DNA from: Paenibacillus sp. JZ16
GTDB lineage: Bacteria; Bacillota; Bacilli; Paenibacillales; Paenibacillaceae
Assembly: GCF_015326965.1 (NCBI RefSeq)
Contig: NZ_CP017659.1
Span: forward strand, 3,786,501 to 3,850,500
Length of the DNA: 64,000 nucleotides
Direction of reading: 5' to 3'
Shown here: positions 8,276 to 18,900 of the stretch, one piece after another
How positions within the stretch are numbered: position 1 is the first letter of the stretch
How the letters are laid out: each line of letters begins with the position of its first letter
Made by a program: the position numbers and the translations under genes
Notes under the pieces: model-generated
What the model saw: only the letters and a program-made list of their open reading frames with translations
The model's database searches: none
What the model was told of the DNA's origin: nothing

Positions 8276-8998
8276 TTACAACGTCACCCAGCCATATTTG
8301 ATCGAGTTGATAACCGCTTGCGTACGGTCGTCCACTTCCATCTTCTGCAAAATGCTGCTGACGTGGTTTTTTACAGTTTTCTCACTAATGAACAGGTACT
8401 CCCCTATCATCTTGTTGCTCTTGCCTTCAGCCATTAGTCTAAGCACTTCCGCTTCGCGCCTTGTCAATGGGTTATTCTCGCCTGCCACGAACTTGACTCC
8501 AGCTTCACGCGAACCGCTCTCAGCCATAGCGCCTGCTTCGTTTACATAAGTCATCCGGCGGAGCTGTTGAATAAGCTTGCCCGTAACTTTCGGATGGATA
8601 AATGCATATCCCTCATGTACCGAACGAATCGCATTAATCAGTGACTCGGCTTCCATATCCTTCAGGAGGTAACCGTTTGCTCCCTTACGGAGCGTTTCAA
8701 ACACATAACTCTCGTCGTCATGAATCGACAGAATGATAACTTTGATCTCAGGAAACATTTCACGTAGTTTCTCAGTTGCTTGAACGCCATTTTCGGTAGG
8801 CATGTTGATATCCATCAGCACGATATCCGGCTTCACTTCATTACAGAACTCAAGTACTTGAATTCCATCGCCGCATTCTCCGATTACGTCAATGTCGTCC
8901 TCCATATTCAGTATACGCTTCAGACCCTCCCTAAATAGCTGGTGGTCATCCGCTAATAATACTTTTATAATCGTGTTCTCTTTTTCCAAATGTTCCAT
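8276..8998 (-). CDS. degU: two-component response regulator DegU
   Basis: DegU is the DNA-binding response regulator of the DegS-DegU system, which controls exoenzymes, motility, competence and biofilm traits in Bacilli. The 240-residue protein has a receiver domain (acidic DD at 17-18, phospho-acceptor Asp63 in VLMDINMP). The C-terminal LuxR/NarL-type helix-turn-helix (about 175-232, LTRREAEVLRLMAEGKSNKMI) is also present. The ATG starts 4 nt after the degS stop, behind AAAGGAG, so the two genes are co-transcribed and probably translationally coupled. Confidence 0.97.
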   Translation of the reverse strand: MEHLEKENTIIKVLLADDHQLFREGLKRILNMEDDIDVIGECGDGIQVLEFCNEVKPDIVLMDINMPTENGVQATEKLREMFPEIKVIILSIHDDESYVFETLRKGANGYLLKDMEAESLINAIRSVHEGYAFIHPKVTGKLIQQLRRMTYVNEAGAMAESGSREAGVKFVAGENNPLTRREAEVLRLMAEGKSNKMIGEYLFISEKTVKNHVSSILQKMEVDDRTQAVINSIKYGWVTL

Positions 8999-9002
8999 CC
9001 GA

Positions 9003-10157
9003 TTACTCCTTTCTCTTTTCTACGTTCGTCGGGATATGAATCACGATCTTGGTTCCTTGATTCTCAGCTGAATCGATCTCCATTCTCCCTTCGAGCAGCT
9101 CAACCCTCTCCCGCATGCCAATTAACCCAAAGTGGTCCTTGCTTTTCTGCTCCAGCAAATCGACATTGAATCCCAGGCCATTGTCCTGTACAACGATTTT
9201 GACCAATTGCGCCTGGTACGTGATTTCAACAAGCACATAAGTCGGGTAAGCATGTTTTGCAGCATTCGAAAGTGCTTCCTGCACCAACCGGTAGATGGCA
9301 GCCTCCATCGCAGAAGAGAGACGATGCTCTTTTCCCCGTGTCTCGAAGATCGTGCGGATTTTCGATTTCTCTTCATAATCATGCACGTATTTACGCAGTG
9401 TGGGGATTAATCCTAGATCATCGAGTGCCATTGGACGCAGATTAAAAATGACTTTTCGCATTTCCTCCAAGCTCGATCGAACCTGGCCCTTCAAATCTAC
9501 TATTTCGTCCTGCACCATCTTAAATTCCTGCTTTGCGAGCATTCTTTCTACAATTTCCGTCCTAAGAACCAGATTCGCCAGCAATTGTGCAGGTCCATCA
9601 TGAATCTCTCTGGAGATGCGTTTCCGTTCCTCTTCCTGCGCCAAAATAATTTTGAGACCAATGACCTGTCTGTTTTTCGCAGATTCGATGATTCGGGATA
9701 CCTGCCCCAGCTCCCCGGACAAGTATTCCAATACCACGCCCATCTGAGATCCGATCGATTCTGCACGCTCCACGGAGCTCTCGACATTACGAACCCGCTT
9801 CTGCAGCTCATCTCGTCTTGCCTTCAGATACATTTCCTTCTCCCGGTAGATCATGAGGTCAAGCTGAAGCTGCGTCGCTTTCTCATACGCCTGCTTGATG
9901 TCCTCTTCCTTGTACCGGACAAAATCCCGGCTGACCTCGGTCAGCCGGATCCGGGAACGGCGGTAGTTCAGCTCCAGCTGATCTACCTTCTCTAAGGTTT
10001 CCGTCGTTTCTTTTAATGTCCGCTGCAGTTCATGATTGAGAGACGCGAGCTCCTGCCGCGACGCCTCCAATATTTCGAACATTTGGTATTTGCTGTCCTC
10101 CATCACTTTGATGGCATTTTTTATGACACGGTCGATGGCATCGGCTTGATAATCCAC
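9003..10157 (-). CDS. degS: sensor histidine kinase DegS
   Basis: DegS is the cytoplasmic kinase and phosphatase of DegU. The 384-residue protein has no membrane segment. A long N-terminal coiled coil (about residues 25-165) comes first. It is followed by the HisKA_3 dimerisation helix with the phosphorylated His186 in ERKRISREIHDGPAQLL. The C-terminal HATPase domain carries the N box (LVQEALSNAAKHA) and G box (DNGLGFN). The start is GTG with GGAGTAG before it. The phosphatase and kinase region is intact, and the length matches B. subtilis DegS. Confidence 0.97.
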   Translation of the reverse strand: MDYQADAIDRVIKNAIKVMEDSKYQMFEILEASRQELASLNHELQRTLKETTETLEKVDQLELNYRRSRIRLTEVSRDFVRYKEEDIKQAYEKATQLQLDLMIYREKEMYLKARRDELQKRVRNVESSVERAESIGSQMGVVLEYLSGELGQVSRIIESAKNRQVIGLKIILAQEEERKRISREIHDGPAQLLANLVLRTEIVERMLAKQEFKMVQDEIVDLKGQVRSSLEEMRKVIFNLRPMALDDLGLIPTLRKYVHDYEEKSKIRTIFETRGKEHRLSSAMEAAIYRLVQEALSNAAKHAYPTYVLVEITYQAQLVKIVVQDNGLGFNVDLLEQKSKDHFGLIGMRERVELLEGRMEIDSAENQGTKIVIHIPTNVEKRKE

Positions 10158-10202
10158 GCACTCTACTCCATTTCTAACGTTTCATATACATATCATACCA
10201 TA

Positions 10203-12905
10203 TCACGATTCGATCGTAACGGTCTTCGTGTTCTTGTCCCATTTTACTTTAAGGCCTAATTGCTCGGAAACGAGACGAAGAGGGACCAAAGTCCTACCAC
10301 CTTGAACCATTGGTGCTACAGCCGCCGAACTGCGCTTACCATTTAGAATGAATTCCTTCTTACCGACCGTCAGTTCCATGAGCATGCCGCCCCTCAGGAC
10401 ACCCACACGCTGAGCGGATTGGTTCCAGGTTGCTTGCCCGCCAAACGCGTCGAGCACATGCTTAATCGGAACGTAAGTCGTTCCATTCTTCAAGATTGGT
10501 GCCGAATCAATTGCCACTTTCGAACCATTCAGCATAAGCGATTTTTGCCCAATGGTCATGACCGCTTTGCCTGTTGGAAGACCTTCATTCCCGGATAGGG
10601 ACGGCATCGTAAAGCGGATATCGTCAAAAGATACAGCTCCTGTCAATGCGCGCTCATCCTGGCCTTCTTCCACGTTCACCACATACAACCGCTTCATCTG
10701 TGCCGGGAATGCAACGTTATGTCCGCTGAGATCGATGCTCAGTGTTTTCCAGCCGCTCCAATCAATTGCTTTTGCCAAGTCGACGTACACGGTTTTCCCA
10801 TTATTGTCCTTGAGCTCGGCACGCAGCCAGTTCAGGCTGTTATCTCCCTCCACATCGATGGTCATGGCCGTTGCCTGTGCAGGGATCACTTTGCCAGTTG
10901 CGCCATTCAACTCGGCGTAAGCGTACATTTTTTGCCCTAATCCGCCTGTCATATCATAGGTCAAGTTCAAGACTTTAGATGATGCTTTTGCTCCGCTGCC
11001 ATTTTTGATCGCTGCAGCCCCGGTAACTGCCAGTACATTGGTCGTGAACTTCACCGGGTAATTCACATTCTCGAAGTTCTCCCATGTGCTCTCGCCCGCT
11101 GCCGATAAAATAACGACCGTGCTAAAGCCGTCATAGCGTGCGATGGCATAACCGACTTTCGTATTGCTGTTCACGGAGGATACGGTCAGGCGGCCGTCTT
11201 TTACGCTGCCTTTAAATCCGATAAACTCCCATTTCAGCGCACTGCTTGGAACTTCCAAGCTTTGTCCATTGCCTGTTACGGCCGTCACCGGCACGGAAAC
11301 GCTCGTTCCAGCCTGCAGCGGTGCGCTTGATACGCCGGTAGTCAATGCAACAAGATCATCCGCGCCCAGCACCTTGACTTGCATCGTAGCTTTCGTGCTG
11401 CCGCTTACTGCCGTCAGTGTTGAGGTACCCGGCTTTGTCGCTTTAACGCTTTGTCCGTTGACCGCTAAATTGCCGTTGCTGGACTTCCAAGTCGGTTTAA
11501 TCGAACCTGCCTCAATTGGATTATAGTAAGTATCATAGCCCTTCAGTTCATACGTGCCGATCTGGCCGATCAGGAGCGTGTTGCTTCCGCTTACTTTTAA
11601 GCCCTTCAAGCTGCCCTGAGGTGCCGTTGAGAACACGCCGAGTGCGTTAACAATGCTGCGCTGCGTGGTGCCGTATTCCGTATTGAAGGTCAGCTGCGTG
11701 TTCATCTCGGCAAGTGGACGGTTTACCATCGTTGTCGATCCTCCACCGTCCAGGTTCATTCCCTTCCATACTCCAACCTTCGTCATGAAATCCTGAAGCT
11801 GCTGCAGCGTCATGCCTTTGCTGTTATCGTTGCTCTCTGTGGCAATCAGGTAAGCGTAACGACCGTCTTTGGAGTAACCTACGGCTGTTCGTGCCCTGCT
11901 TCCTCCAATCGAATTCACGTTTCGCGAGAATGAAGTGGCCTTGCCGTTATCCACCAGAATCGTATGGCCGCCAATCATCATTTGGAGTGTAGTTGGGTCC
12001 AGTTCTTTGCCTGATTTTTTGGACACCAAAGCATAATCGGCTTCCAGCCTCTGTCCAACTGCCAGATTTTGTTTCACGAATTCTGCCGCAGCCCCATGGG
12101 TTCGCAAAATGTAGCTTCCCTCCGGTATCGCTGTTTGCAATCCTGCCATTACTGAAATATCGGTTATGACCCCATCCGTTACCATAACCTCCGTTGGGGT
12201 TGTCGAGCTGTTCTTAGGACGCTCAATAGCCTTCCATGCGCTGGTGTAGATATAAGCTGAATTCGCATGGCTATACGTTGATCCGGTCCCCTCAGGAGCA
12301 TAAGATGTTTTGTTCATGCCCGCGAGTGGGAATGAGGCGCCATTCTCAGCTGTAATACTCCCCGAGAATGCAAACTCATCCAGAATTGGCGTTCCATCGT
12401 TCGTTACTCCAAAAGCATACATGCCTTTCAGTTCCGACGGGGTTGACATCAACTGACCGTTTGATACTTGAGCACCCATCGGAGCCCCTTCGCTGCCGGT
12501 ATTAAAAAAGTCACCGTTAATAGCAGCAACCGCTCCGTTCTCCTTAGCCATTCCGCCCGTGCTTTGTCTCGTTGTAAATTGATTCCCTTGGCCTGTCATG
12601 ACATCCAGTTTCACGTACTTGTTGTTCAAGTCCACCCGAATGACATTAGCCAGCGATTTTGCGCCAGTACTGTTGATATACTGATATTTCATTAAAACCG
12701 CACCGGAAGTAATGATTTCCTCACCAAGCTGCTTAGCCGATGTTGATGCCGCATAAGCTACCGAGGATGTTGATAGATTCCCTATCACTGGTATTCCGCT
12801 GCCCAACACAGGACCCACCCAGATGGCCCCTGCCAATGTAATAATCAACCATTTCTTGCCTACACCAGATGTTGTAGACTTCAGTGTTTTCCCCTGACTA
12901 ACCAT
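10203..12905 (-). CDS. secreted phosphodiester glycosidase with copper-amine-oxidase-type stalk
   Basis: This 900-residue secreted protein begins with a signal-like hydrophobic segment (about residues 18-40). The N-terminal catalytic region (about 60-400) is of the NAGPA / phosphodiester glycosidase type, with the marks AAINGDFF and MNLDGGGSTTMV. Members cut sugar-phosphodiester bonds or act on exopolysaccharide. After Ig-like and carbohydrate-binding-like regions, two copper amine oxidase N-terminal-like repeats close the protein (about 790-900, LVPLRLVSEQLGLKVKW). Paenibacilli use these repeats as wall-binding stalks. I chose the ATG at 12903-12905, which has GGGAGAG 10 nt upstream, over a GTG 33 nt earlier. 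It stands alone with its own promoter region. Confidence 0.88.
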   Translation of the reverse strand: MVSQGKTLKSTTSGVGKKWLIITLAGAIWVGPVLGSGIPVIGNLSTSSVAYAASTSAKQLGEEIITSGAVLMKYQYINSTGAKSLANVIRVDLNNKYVKLDVMTGQGNQFTTRQSTGGMAKENGAVAAINGDFFNTGSEGAPMGAQVSNGQLMSTPSELKGMYAFGVTNDGTPILDEFAFSGSITAENGASFPLAGMNKTSYAPEGTGSTYSHANSAYIYTSAWKAIERPKNSSTTPTEVMVTDGVITDISVMAGLQTAIPEGSYILRTHGAAAEFVKQNLAVGQRLEADYALVSKKSGKELDPTTLQMMIGGHTILVDNGKATSFSRNVNSIGGSRARTAVGYSKDGRYAYLIATESNDNSKGMTLQQLQDFMTKVGVWKGMNLDGGGSTTMVNRPLAEMNTQLTFNTEYGTTQRSIVNALGVFSTAPQGSLKGLKVSGSNTLLIGQIGTYELKGYDTYYNPIEAGSIKPTWKSSNGNLAVNGQSVKATKPGTSTLTAVSGSTKATMQVKVLGADDLVALTTGVSSAPLQAGTSVSVPVTAVTGNGQSLEVPSSALKWEFIGFKGSVKDGRLTVSSVNSNTKVGYAIARYDGFSTVVILSAAGESTWENFENVNYPVKFTTNVLAVTGAAAIKNGSGAKASSKVLNLTYDMTGGLGQKMYAYAELNGATGKVIPAQATAMTIDVEGDNSLNWLRAELKDNNGKTVYVDLAKAIDWSGWKTLSIDLSGHNVAFPAQMKRLYVVNVEEGQDERALTGAVSFDDIRFTMPSLSGNEGLPTGKAVMTIGQKSLMLNGSKVAIDSAPILKNGTTYVPIKHVLDAFGGQATWNQSAQRVGVLRGGMLMELTVGKKEFILNGKRSSAAVAPMVQGGRTLVPLRLVSEQLGLKVKWDKNTKTVTIES

Positions 12906-13167
12906 GTAATCGTAACTCTCCCATCTCTCGTTCAACACGGATGCCGAACATATAAAGTCTCTAATTAATAGACTTCATTTTTGCGGAAAAGTTACGAATT
13001 TGTTATAAAAAAAACACTTTCGCGTATCGTACACCAAGTCTTGCTAGATTTGTACCGGAATTTTTTAGGAGTCCATGTAAATCAATCCTGTGTTATTATA
13101 TTATTATGTAAAAGTAACTAGTTTGTCATAAATTATATTCCTGTTTTTCCATTTATTTAATGAAAAT

Positions 13168-13193
13168 GCTGATAACCACGATAGGTCATCAGC
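13168..13193 (-). terminator. second hairpin after metK
   Basis: The minus-strand stem GCTGATGACC / GGTTATCAGC (one wobble pair) is followed by ATTTTCATT. It is probably a back-up terminator. Confidence 0.6.
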
Positions 13194-13267
13194 TTTTATA
13201 ATTATTTCATTTTTGTCATATTCTTTGTTTCAGCTGCGTTGAATCTCTACTCATAATTAGAAAAAGA

Positions 13268-13322
13268 AGCAAAAAAGACATGCACCGATTTTTTTCAGAA
13301 GAAAAATTAAATCAGCACATGC
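13268..13322 (-). terminator. metK terminator
   Basis: A 15-bp stem on the minus strand (GGCATGTGCTGATTT / AAATCGGTGCATGTC, several G.U pairs) is followed by TTTTTTG. It lies 36 nt after the metK stop. Confidence 0.88.
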
Positions 13323-13358
13323 CTAAATTTTATATCTGTTACATATCTTAAAATTACC

Positions 13359-14564
13359 TTAGTTTACGCCAGCTTGTTCTTTCAACGCTTCCGCTTTGTC
13401 CACGCGCTCCCAAGGAAGATCGAGATCCGTACGTCCAAAATGTCCGTAAGCAGCGGTTTGTTTGTAGATCGGACGACGAAGATCCAGCATGCGAATGATT
13501 CCAGCCGGACGCAGGTCGAAGTTGTTACGCACAAGCTCAACCAGCTTCTCTTCGCTCACTTTACCTGTTCCGTAAGTATCTACACTAATCGACACTGGGT
13601 TAGCGACACCAATAGCGTAAGCCAATTGAATTTCGCACTTGTCCGCAAGTCCTGCAGCAACCAGGTTTTTAGCCACGTAGCGAGCCGCGTAAGCAGCGGA
13701 ACGGTCAACCTTTGTAGGATCCTTACCGGAAAATGCACCGCCGCCATGACGAGCGTAGCCGCCATAGGTGTCCACGATGATTTTGCGGCCTGTCAGACCA
13801 GCGTCCCCTTGTGGTCCACCGATTACGAAACGGCCGGTTGGGTTAATGAAATATTTAGTTTCTGCATCCAGCAATTCAGCCGGTACGACAGGAAGAATAA
13901 CTTGTTCTTTAATATCCTTCTGGATTTGCTCCAGCGTTGCTTCTTCGGCATGTTGAGTCGATACTACGATCGTATCCACGCGAACTGGCGTATTGCCGTC
14001 ATACTCAACCGTTACCTGGGTTTTACCGTCCGGACGCAGGTATTCCAGCGTACCGTTTTTACGAACCTCGGACAAACGACGAGCGATACGGTGAGACAAT
14101 GCAATCGGAAGAGGCATCAGTTCTGGGGTCTCGTTCGTTGCAAAACCAAACATCAGACCTTGGTCGCCAGCACCGATGTTCTCAGTTTCCTTGTCCACTT
14201 GGGAAGGATCACGATTCTCCAGTGCAGCGTTTACCCCTTGTGCAATATCGGCAGATTGCTCATTCAGCGATGTCAACACCGCACATGTATTGGAATCAAA
14301 ACCGTATTTTGCACGGGTATACCCGATTTCCTTCACGGTATTGCGTACGATGGATGGAATATCCACGTATTCAGATTTAGTGCTAATTTCACCAATGACC
14401 AAAACAAGACCAGTCGCAACGGAAACTTCACAAGCTACGCGTGCGTTCGGATCGTTAGCCAAAAAAGCATCGAGTACCGCATCAGAAATCTGGTCACAGA
14501 TTTTATCCGGATGTCCTTCAGTTACGGACTCAGATGTAAATAAACGTCGCCCTGTTAAAGACAT
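13359..14564 (-). CDS. metK: S-adenosylmethionine synthetase
   Basis: MetK makes S-adenosylmethionine from methionine and ATP in the cytoplasm. The 401-residue protein shows the ATP/methionine motifs GHPDKICDQ near residue 15, [10 protein letters not shown] near 120, and the phosphate loop [16 protein letters not shown] near 260. The length equals that of B. subtilis MetK. The start is the ATG at 14562-14564, because GGGAGGT precedes it at 8 nt; a longer frame upstream has no ribosome site. In many Firmicutes this gene has an S-box riboswitch. Here the leader is too short for one and instead has an early hairpin (see 14616-14647). Confidence 0.98.
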   Translation of the reverse strand: MSLTGRRLFTSESVTEGHPDKICDQISDAVLDAFLANDPNARVACEVSVATGLVLVIGEISTKSEYVDIPSIVRNTVKEIGYTRAKYGFDSNTCAVLTSLNEQSADIAQGVNAALENRDPSQVDKETENIGAGDQGLMFGFATNETPELMPLPIALSHRIARRLSEVRKNGTLEYLRPDGKTQVTVEYDGNTPVRVDTIVVSTQHAEEATLEQIQKDIKEQVILPVVPAELLDAETKYFINPTGRFVIGGPQGDAGLTGRKIIVDTYGGYARHGGGAFSGKDPTKVDRSAAYAARYVAKNLVAAGLADKCEIQLAYAIGVANPVSISVDTYGTGKVSEEKLVELVRNNFDLRPAGIIRMLDLRRPIYKQTAAYGHFGRTDLDLPWERVDKAEALKEQAGVN

Positions 14565-14615
14565 GAGATCAACCTCCCATATGAATAGTATGTGATATAT
14601 CAAGAGGTCCTACAC

Positions 14616-14647
14616 AAAAAATGAACCTTTTCCGACAGGAAAAGGTT
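14616..14647 (-). terminator. hairpin with U run in the metK leader
   Basis: The minus-strand stem AACCTTTTCC / GGAAAAGGTT is a perfect 10 bp with a TGTC loop. It is followed after two bases by TTTTTT. It starts only about 18 nt after the predicted metK transcription start, so nearly all metK transcripts would meet it. It could be an attenuator or a stray terminator of the upstream spore gene. Confidence 0.7.
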
Positions 14648-14671
14648 TGAAATGTACAATCCTCAACATGC

Positions 14672-14700
14672 ATATTAACTTATTTGTTACCAGGTGTCAA
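14672..14700 (-). promoter_or_regulatory. sigma-A promoter of metK
   Basis: The minus strand has a perfect -35 TTGACA (14695-14700), a 17-nt spacer and TAATAT (14672-14677). The predicted start is near 14665, about 100 nt before the metK ATG. Confidence 0.85.
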
Positions 14701-14788
14701 TCCAGTAAGTAAGCTGTTTTTCAAGGATTTTCTTGGGTTTTTCAATCATTTTAATCAAGAATAAGTTCCACTCGTAACTGAAAAACGA

Positions 14789-15076
14789 CTACAGCCTATC
14801 GAAGAGACTTTGTTCAGCGTTTCGAACCAAACGTTTAGTGATCTCTCCACCAACGGATCCGTTCTCACGGGATGTTAGATGTCCCCATCCAGGACGACGG
14901 CTGGCAGATCCACCTCCGATGGTTCCTAACTCGGAACCAAATTCCGTATCGGCTCCATTGGAACCGCTACCATATCCCACGGGTAATCCAAACTCTGCTG
15001 CAATTTCGTATTTCATTTGCTTCAGCATTTCACGACTCTCAGGTACCACTTGACGGTTACGACTGCTGCGTGCCAT
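14789..15076 (-). CDS. alpha/beta-type small acid-soluble spore protein
   Basis: These small proteins coat spore DNA and protect it from UV and heat. The 95-residue protein has the family marks: an N-terminal basic start ([15 protein letters not shown]), then [15 protein letters not shown], and the C-terminal block [19 protein letters not shown]. The central Gly/Ser insert ([20 protein letters not shown]) makes it longer than typical 65-70-residue members. An excellent ribosome site, GGAGGTG, precedes the ATG. It stands alone and should be transcribed late in the forespore, but I could not identify a clean sigma-G promoter. Confidence 0.95.
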   Translation of the reverse strand: MARSSRNRQVVPESREMLKQMKYEIAAEFGLPVGYGSGSNGADTEFGSELGTIGGGSASRRPGWGHLTSRENGSVGGEITKRLVRNAEQSLFDRL

Positions 15077-15261
15077 GAAAATACACCTCCTGTATTGGTT
15101 TTTACAGAAGTATTATTTGTCGATTTCAAGGCACTCACACGTATAAAACGTTGTCACAACTGGCAATAATTATAAGAGGAATAAGCCGGACAAAAGTCCT
15201 CGCCACCACTCGAGGATGAAGAGATATCAGCAGATGTCTAACGCACCTTAGTTGCCGATCA

Positions 15262-15768
15262 TTACTTAATGGTGTAGCCGCCGCGCACCATGACAATCAA
15301 ATTGCTTGTCTGTCCTTCTTTCACCTGAATACCCCGACCTTCACGCGGGAAGGAAAGCAAATGGTTCTTGGGCGCTGTTTCACCGTTTAACAGGTCTTTA
15401 CCATCGGTAAGGTCTGCAACGCCGCTAGAGACTTCTGTGTAGATCACAGCATTACCTGAACGCACGATGAACTCCGTTCCTGCGTCGGCAATTAGAATCT
15501 TACCTGGTTTCAGCGCAACATTCTTAACTTCATCAACACCTTGGGATGGCTCCGTTGGTTTTGCAGGATTCGTTGGGTTTGTAGCTCCTCCACCACCATT
15601 CAGCGCTTGCTGAATTTGTTGGTCAACATAGCTTTTAGTGACAACCGGGTCGTCGGTGGTGCCTGGGGTGGTGCCGGCACCGGTTGCGGTGTTGCTGTAG
15701 GTTGCACCAATCCATATACCAGCGCCAATCGTCAGCGCCGCCAAGCCAACCTTCAAATAAGAATTCAT
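15262..15768 (-). CDS. membrane-anchored protein of unknown function
   Basis: I do not recognise the family. The 168-residue protein has an N-terminal hydrophobic segment (residues 5-27, VGLAALTIGAGIWIGATY) that may be a signal anchor. A Gly/Thr/Pro-rich linker follows (about 30-80, with GGGGATNPTNPAKP). The outer C-terminal domain (about 85-168) has NVALKPGKILIADAGTEFIVRSG and ends FPREGRGIQVKEGQTSNLIVMVRGGY. That domain reads like a small beta-rich surface module. The ATG follows AGGAGG. It lies just upstream of the metK/SASP unit and downstream of an SLH protein, so it may be a surface component. Confidence 0.75.
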   Translation of the reverse strand: MNSYLKVGLAALTIGAGIWIGATYSNTATGAGTTPGTTDDPVVTKSYVDQQIQQALNGGGGATNPTNPAKPTEPSQGVDEVKNVALKPGKILIADAGTEFIVRSGNAVIYTEVSSGVADLTDGKDLLNGETAPKNHLLSFPREGRGIQVKEGQTSNLIVMVRGGYTIK

Positions 15769-15880
15769 GTAATCTGTTCCTCCTAAAGTTACCTATAATA
15801 TTTAACTATAAAGAAAACACTCGAACTGAACAACCCTGCTTGGGAATGTTAAGGATTGTTTTCTTTGGAGAATTAAAAAA

Positions 15881-15912
15881 ACACACCGGAGAACATATTG
15901 TCCCCGGTGTGT
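15881..15912 (-). terminator. terminator of the first SLH gene
   Basis: The minus-strand stem ACACACCGG / CCGGTGTGT is followed by TTTTTTT. A second hairpin (AAAGCTTA / TAAGCTTT, 15914-15934) precedes it. It ends the SLH transcript 40-70 nt after the stop. Confidence 0.93.
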
Positions 15913-15951
15913 CAAAGCTTAGATGCTAAGCTTTATTTTAGCTAGTCGATT

Positions 15952-18900
15952 TTAGTACTTAATAGTACCTTTTAAAACAACTGTTGTTCCGTTTTCCAGA
16001 ACAACACTAGCATTCAGAAGTCCACCATTAATAGTATCTTCTTTACCGACTACTACTTTGAAAGAATTTCCGTCAGCAGCTAATTCGGCATCATAGGAAG
16101 CTGTTCCTTTATTAGTGCCAATCGCAACTTTACCGTCAACGATGCTTTTTAGAGTCTTATTTACATTAACAGTCAGAGTAGAAGTCGCTGTCTCGTAAGT
16201 TGTTGATGTAACGTTTACTGGATCAACAGCTGGTGCAGTAGGTGCATTTACTGTAAACTCATCCGATTCAAGTGCTTTAGTAGTTGAACCTTGAGCTACA
16301 ATGTACTGAGCATCCTTGCGAACTTTTACAGAAATCGGAGGATTATCTTGAATCAGTTTAGCATCAGTAAGTGTGATTACCACGCTGCCCGCAGTATCAT
16401 TAGCATAACTAGTTGTATAGCTAGTTACAGGAATGATTGGATTGTTATCCTTTGAAAGATCTCTAAGAATGAAGTCATTTTTCAAATCTGCAACGGAAGG
16501 AGTTACAGAGTCAACATATGTTGTAAATGTAACTGTAAACGAGTTACCCACTCTATTCGAAACTTTGCTCACTTTAGGAGCAACAACATTTTGAACTGTC
16601 ATTACAGCGTTGCCAGACAAGTTAAGCTTGTTGTTAGAATAAGTTTGGATGGAGTTGTTAGCAAACAAGGTGATTGTTGCTCCAGTATACTCGCTGCTTG
16701 TTTTCAGTGTTACTTTGTTTCCATCTACTTTTACTTCCGATGGATAGGAACCATCGACAGTGAAGTCACTAACTGAAGCATGAGCAATTACATTAGTGAA
16801 TTCAAGTTCGAAAGTCTTAGCATCCTTTTGTTTTGCTGCAGTCCAAGTCAATTGGTTTTTAGCTTGAAGCAATGGTTCGTTAATCCAAGCTACGTTTTGA
16901 CCAGTTTTGGATTTAAGACCAGATGCCAATACTTTTTTAACAGTACCATTCTCACCAAATGTCACTCTAGTTCCGTTAATGAACTCTGGGAACTGAAGAA
17001 CAACCGATTTACCATCATTTACTGCAGAAGGTACAACTTCGGTTGGCAGAGCGATCTGTTGCACATCGCCACCGTTCTTTTGGAACTCGATGTAGTAGTT
17101 AGCTTTGGTCTGGATAGAATTAATGTCCATTTCTTTGCCAAAGTGCAAAGCAAGCTTACGGGTTGCGTCATTCCAGTCATAGTTAGAGAATTTAGTCAAA
17201 TTAGCATTATCAGCAGCTACGAATGTACCATTGTATTCAACCATAGTGTTTTGCAGTGCAGTTCTATCTTTTACATCTTTAATCTTCAGATCATAAGTGC
17301 CTTCAAGAGTGCTGAAGAAGCTAACGTAGAAGATTTTGTTCGATGCATCAGCAGCCACTACAGTGTTCACAGGAATAACGTCGCTACCTTTTTTAACAGT
17401 GAAGTATTTTTTGTCAGCAGCATCTACTGCTTTGTCGAAACGAACAGTCAGTGTATCTTTTCTGTCAACGCCAAATGTAGTTTCAATTACACGTGGTTGT
17501 ACCAGATCAATACTTGCTGTAACTTTATGTTCCTTCACAGGGTTCGCGTTACCAGAGTAGTCTTTAACCTCTACGAACAGGTTAGTTTCATATCCTGGCA
17601 GACGATTTGCAGTAAAGTCAACTTCATACACGTTTGCAGCGATTTGAGTTGCTTTACCTTTTTTCTTGCTGTCGCCAGACTTCCAGTAGAAACTATCTTC
17701 TGTTACAGAAGCCGGATCGATTTCTTCATCGAATGTTACTGTTACTTTTTCCAGAGTAGCGGAAATTTCAGTAACCTTCGGACCTTCAGTATCAACTGCA
17801 ACTGTGAATTCTTTGGTGTCAGCCAAAGATTTCAATCCTGCATAGTCTTCAACGAGGGAAGTTGTCAGCTTATGAGCGCCAACAGAGATTCCACCTGTGT
17901 AGTCTCTCAGGATAACTTCTCTTTGGTTAGGGCCTTGTGTTACAGTGCCGCTAAATGTTTTGTCATCCAGTTGGAAGTTGCTGCTGGATGGAGCGATAAC
18001 TGGCTCGGAGAAAGTTACCTTGATCACTTTAGTTCCGAGAGCCTTCACTTCAGTTACTGTTGGCAGCGTGTTGTCGGACGATGCGAATGATACTTCACCT
18101 TGTGGGATTGTAGCACCTTGATCGCCTTTAACATTCTTCACAACAATCTTGTATGTTGTTCCTTGTACGAATTTGCTGGATTCGTTCAACAGGATGCGTG
18201 CAGTTTTGCCATCTTCCAATACAGTTATGGATTTGATTCCTTTAGAGTTGGAATCGATGACATAGTTGTTTTTGTCAGTAGCAGACGCTTTGTCAACTTT
18301 ACCGTCGAATACAACGTCAACTTCTTTCAAGTTCGTGGAAGTTGCGGATTCAACTTTAGTTGCAGATGTTACTACCCAAGTTACACTTTCAGTGTACTCG
18401 TAGTTGTTATGTGTAAATTTCACTTCAGTTGCAGTGTTAGCTTTCAGAGGAGTTTCCAGTTCAACTTTCACGCTCTCGTTGTTAGCAAGTTTGAAAGTTA
18501 CAACTTTACCGCTCTCAGTTACATCATAAGAAACCACTTTTGGTTTTTGTTGCGACAAGTAGATTGTGTAAGCAACTTCAACCAATTGGGAACGGGAAGC
18601 GTTAGCTTTAGGGTTAGCTTTAGCATCTACCAAACCAGCGTTGATTGCCGCTTGCACATAACCTTTAGCCCAGTCAGAAGCGTTGTTGTTTGTTTCTGTT
18701 GGGATATCAAGTTTTTGAGCAACAACGAGAACTTTCGCCATTTCTTGAACGGTGATTTTACCGTTGAAGTCGAAGATCATTTTCGTTGTGTTTTTACCTT
18801 CCATGATGCCTGCAGCGTATACTGCTTCTACATAAGGAGCTGGCCATTTGTCAGCTTTGTAGTTTTTGTCTTTGAAAGACGCTTTGCCTTGGATTGGCTC

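Larger units (their letters stand above)
12906..13358. other. AT-rich intergenic region with metK terminators
   Basis: It holds two hairpins that end metK transcripts (13268-13322 and 13168-13193) and the unmarked promoter region of the downstream glycosidase gene. No open frame with a ribosome site is visible. The sequence between 12960 and 13150 is very AT-rich. Confidence 0.6.

Noticed and set aside
13374..14543. 389-codon plus-strand open frame opposite metK
   Set aside because: It is a shadow of metK codon bias. The protein is Cys/His/Phe-rich noise and has no start signal.
14565..14788. S-box (SAM) riboswitch before metK
   Set aside because: The predicted transcript starts about 100 nt before the ATG and lacks the conserved S-box core sequences.
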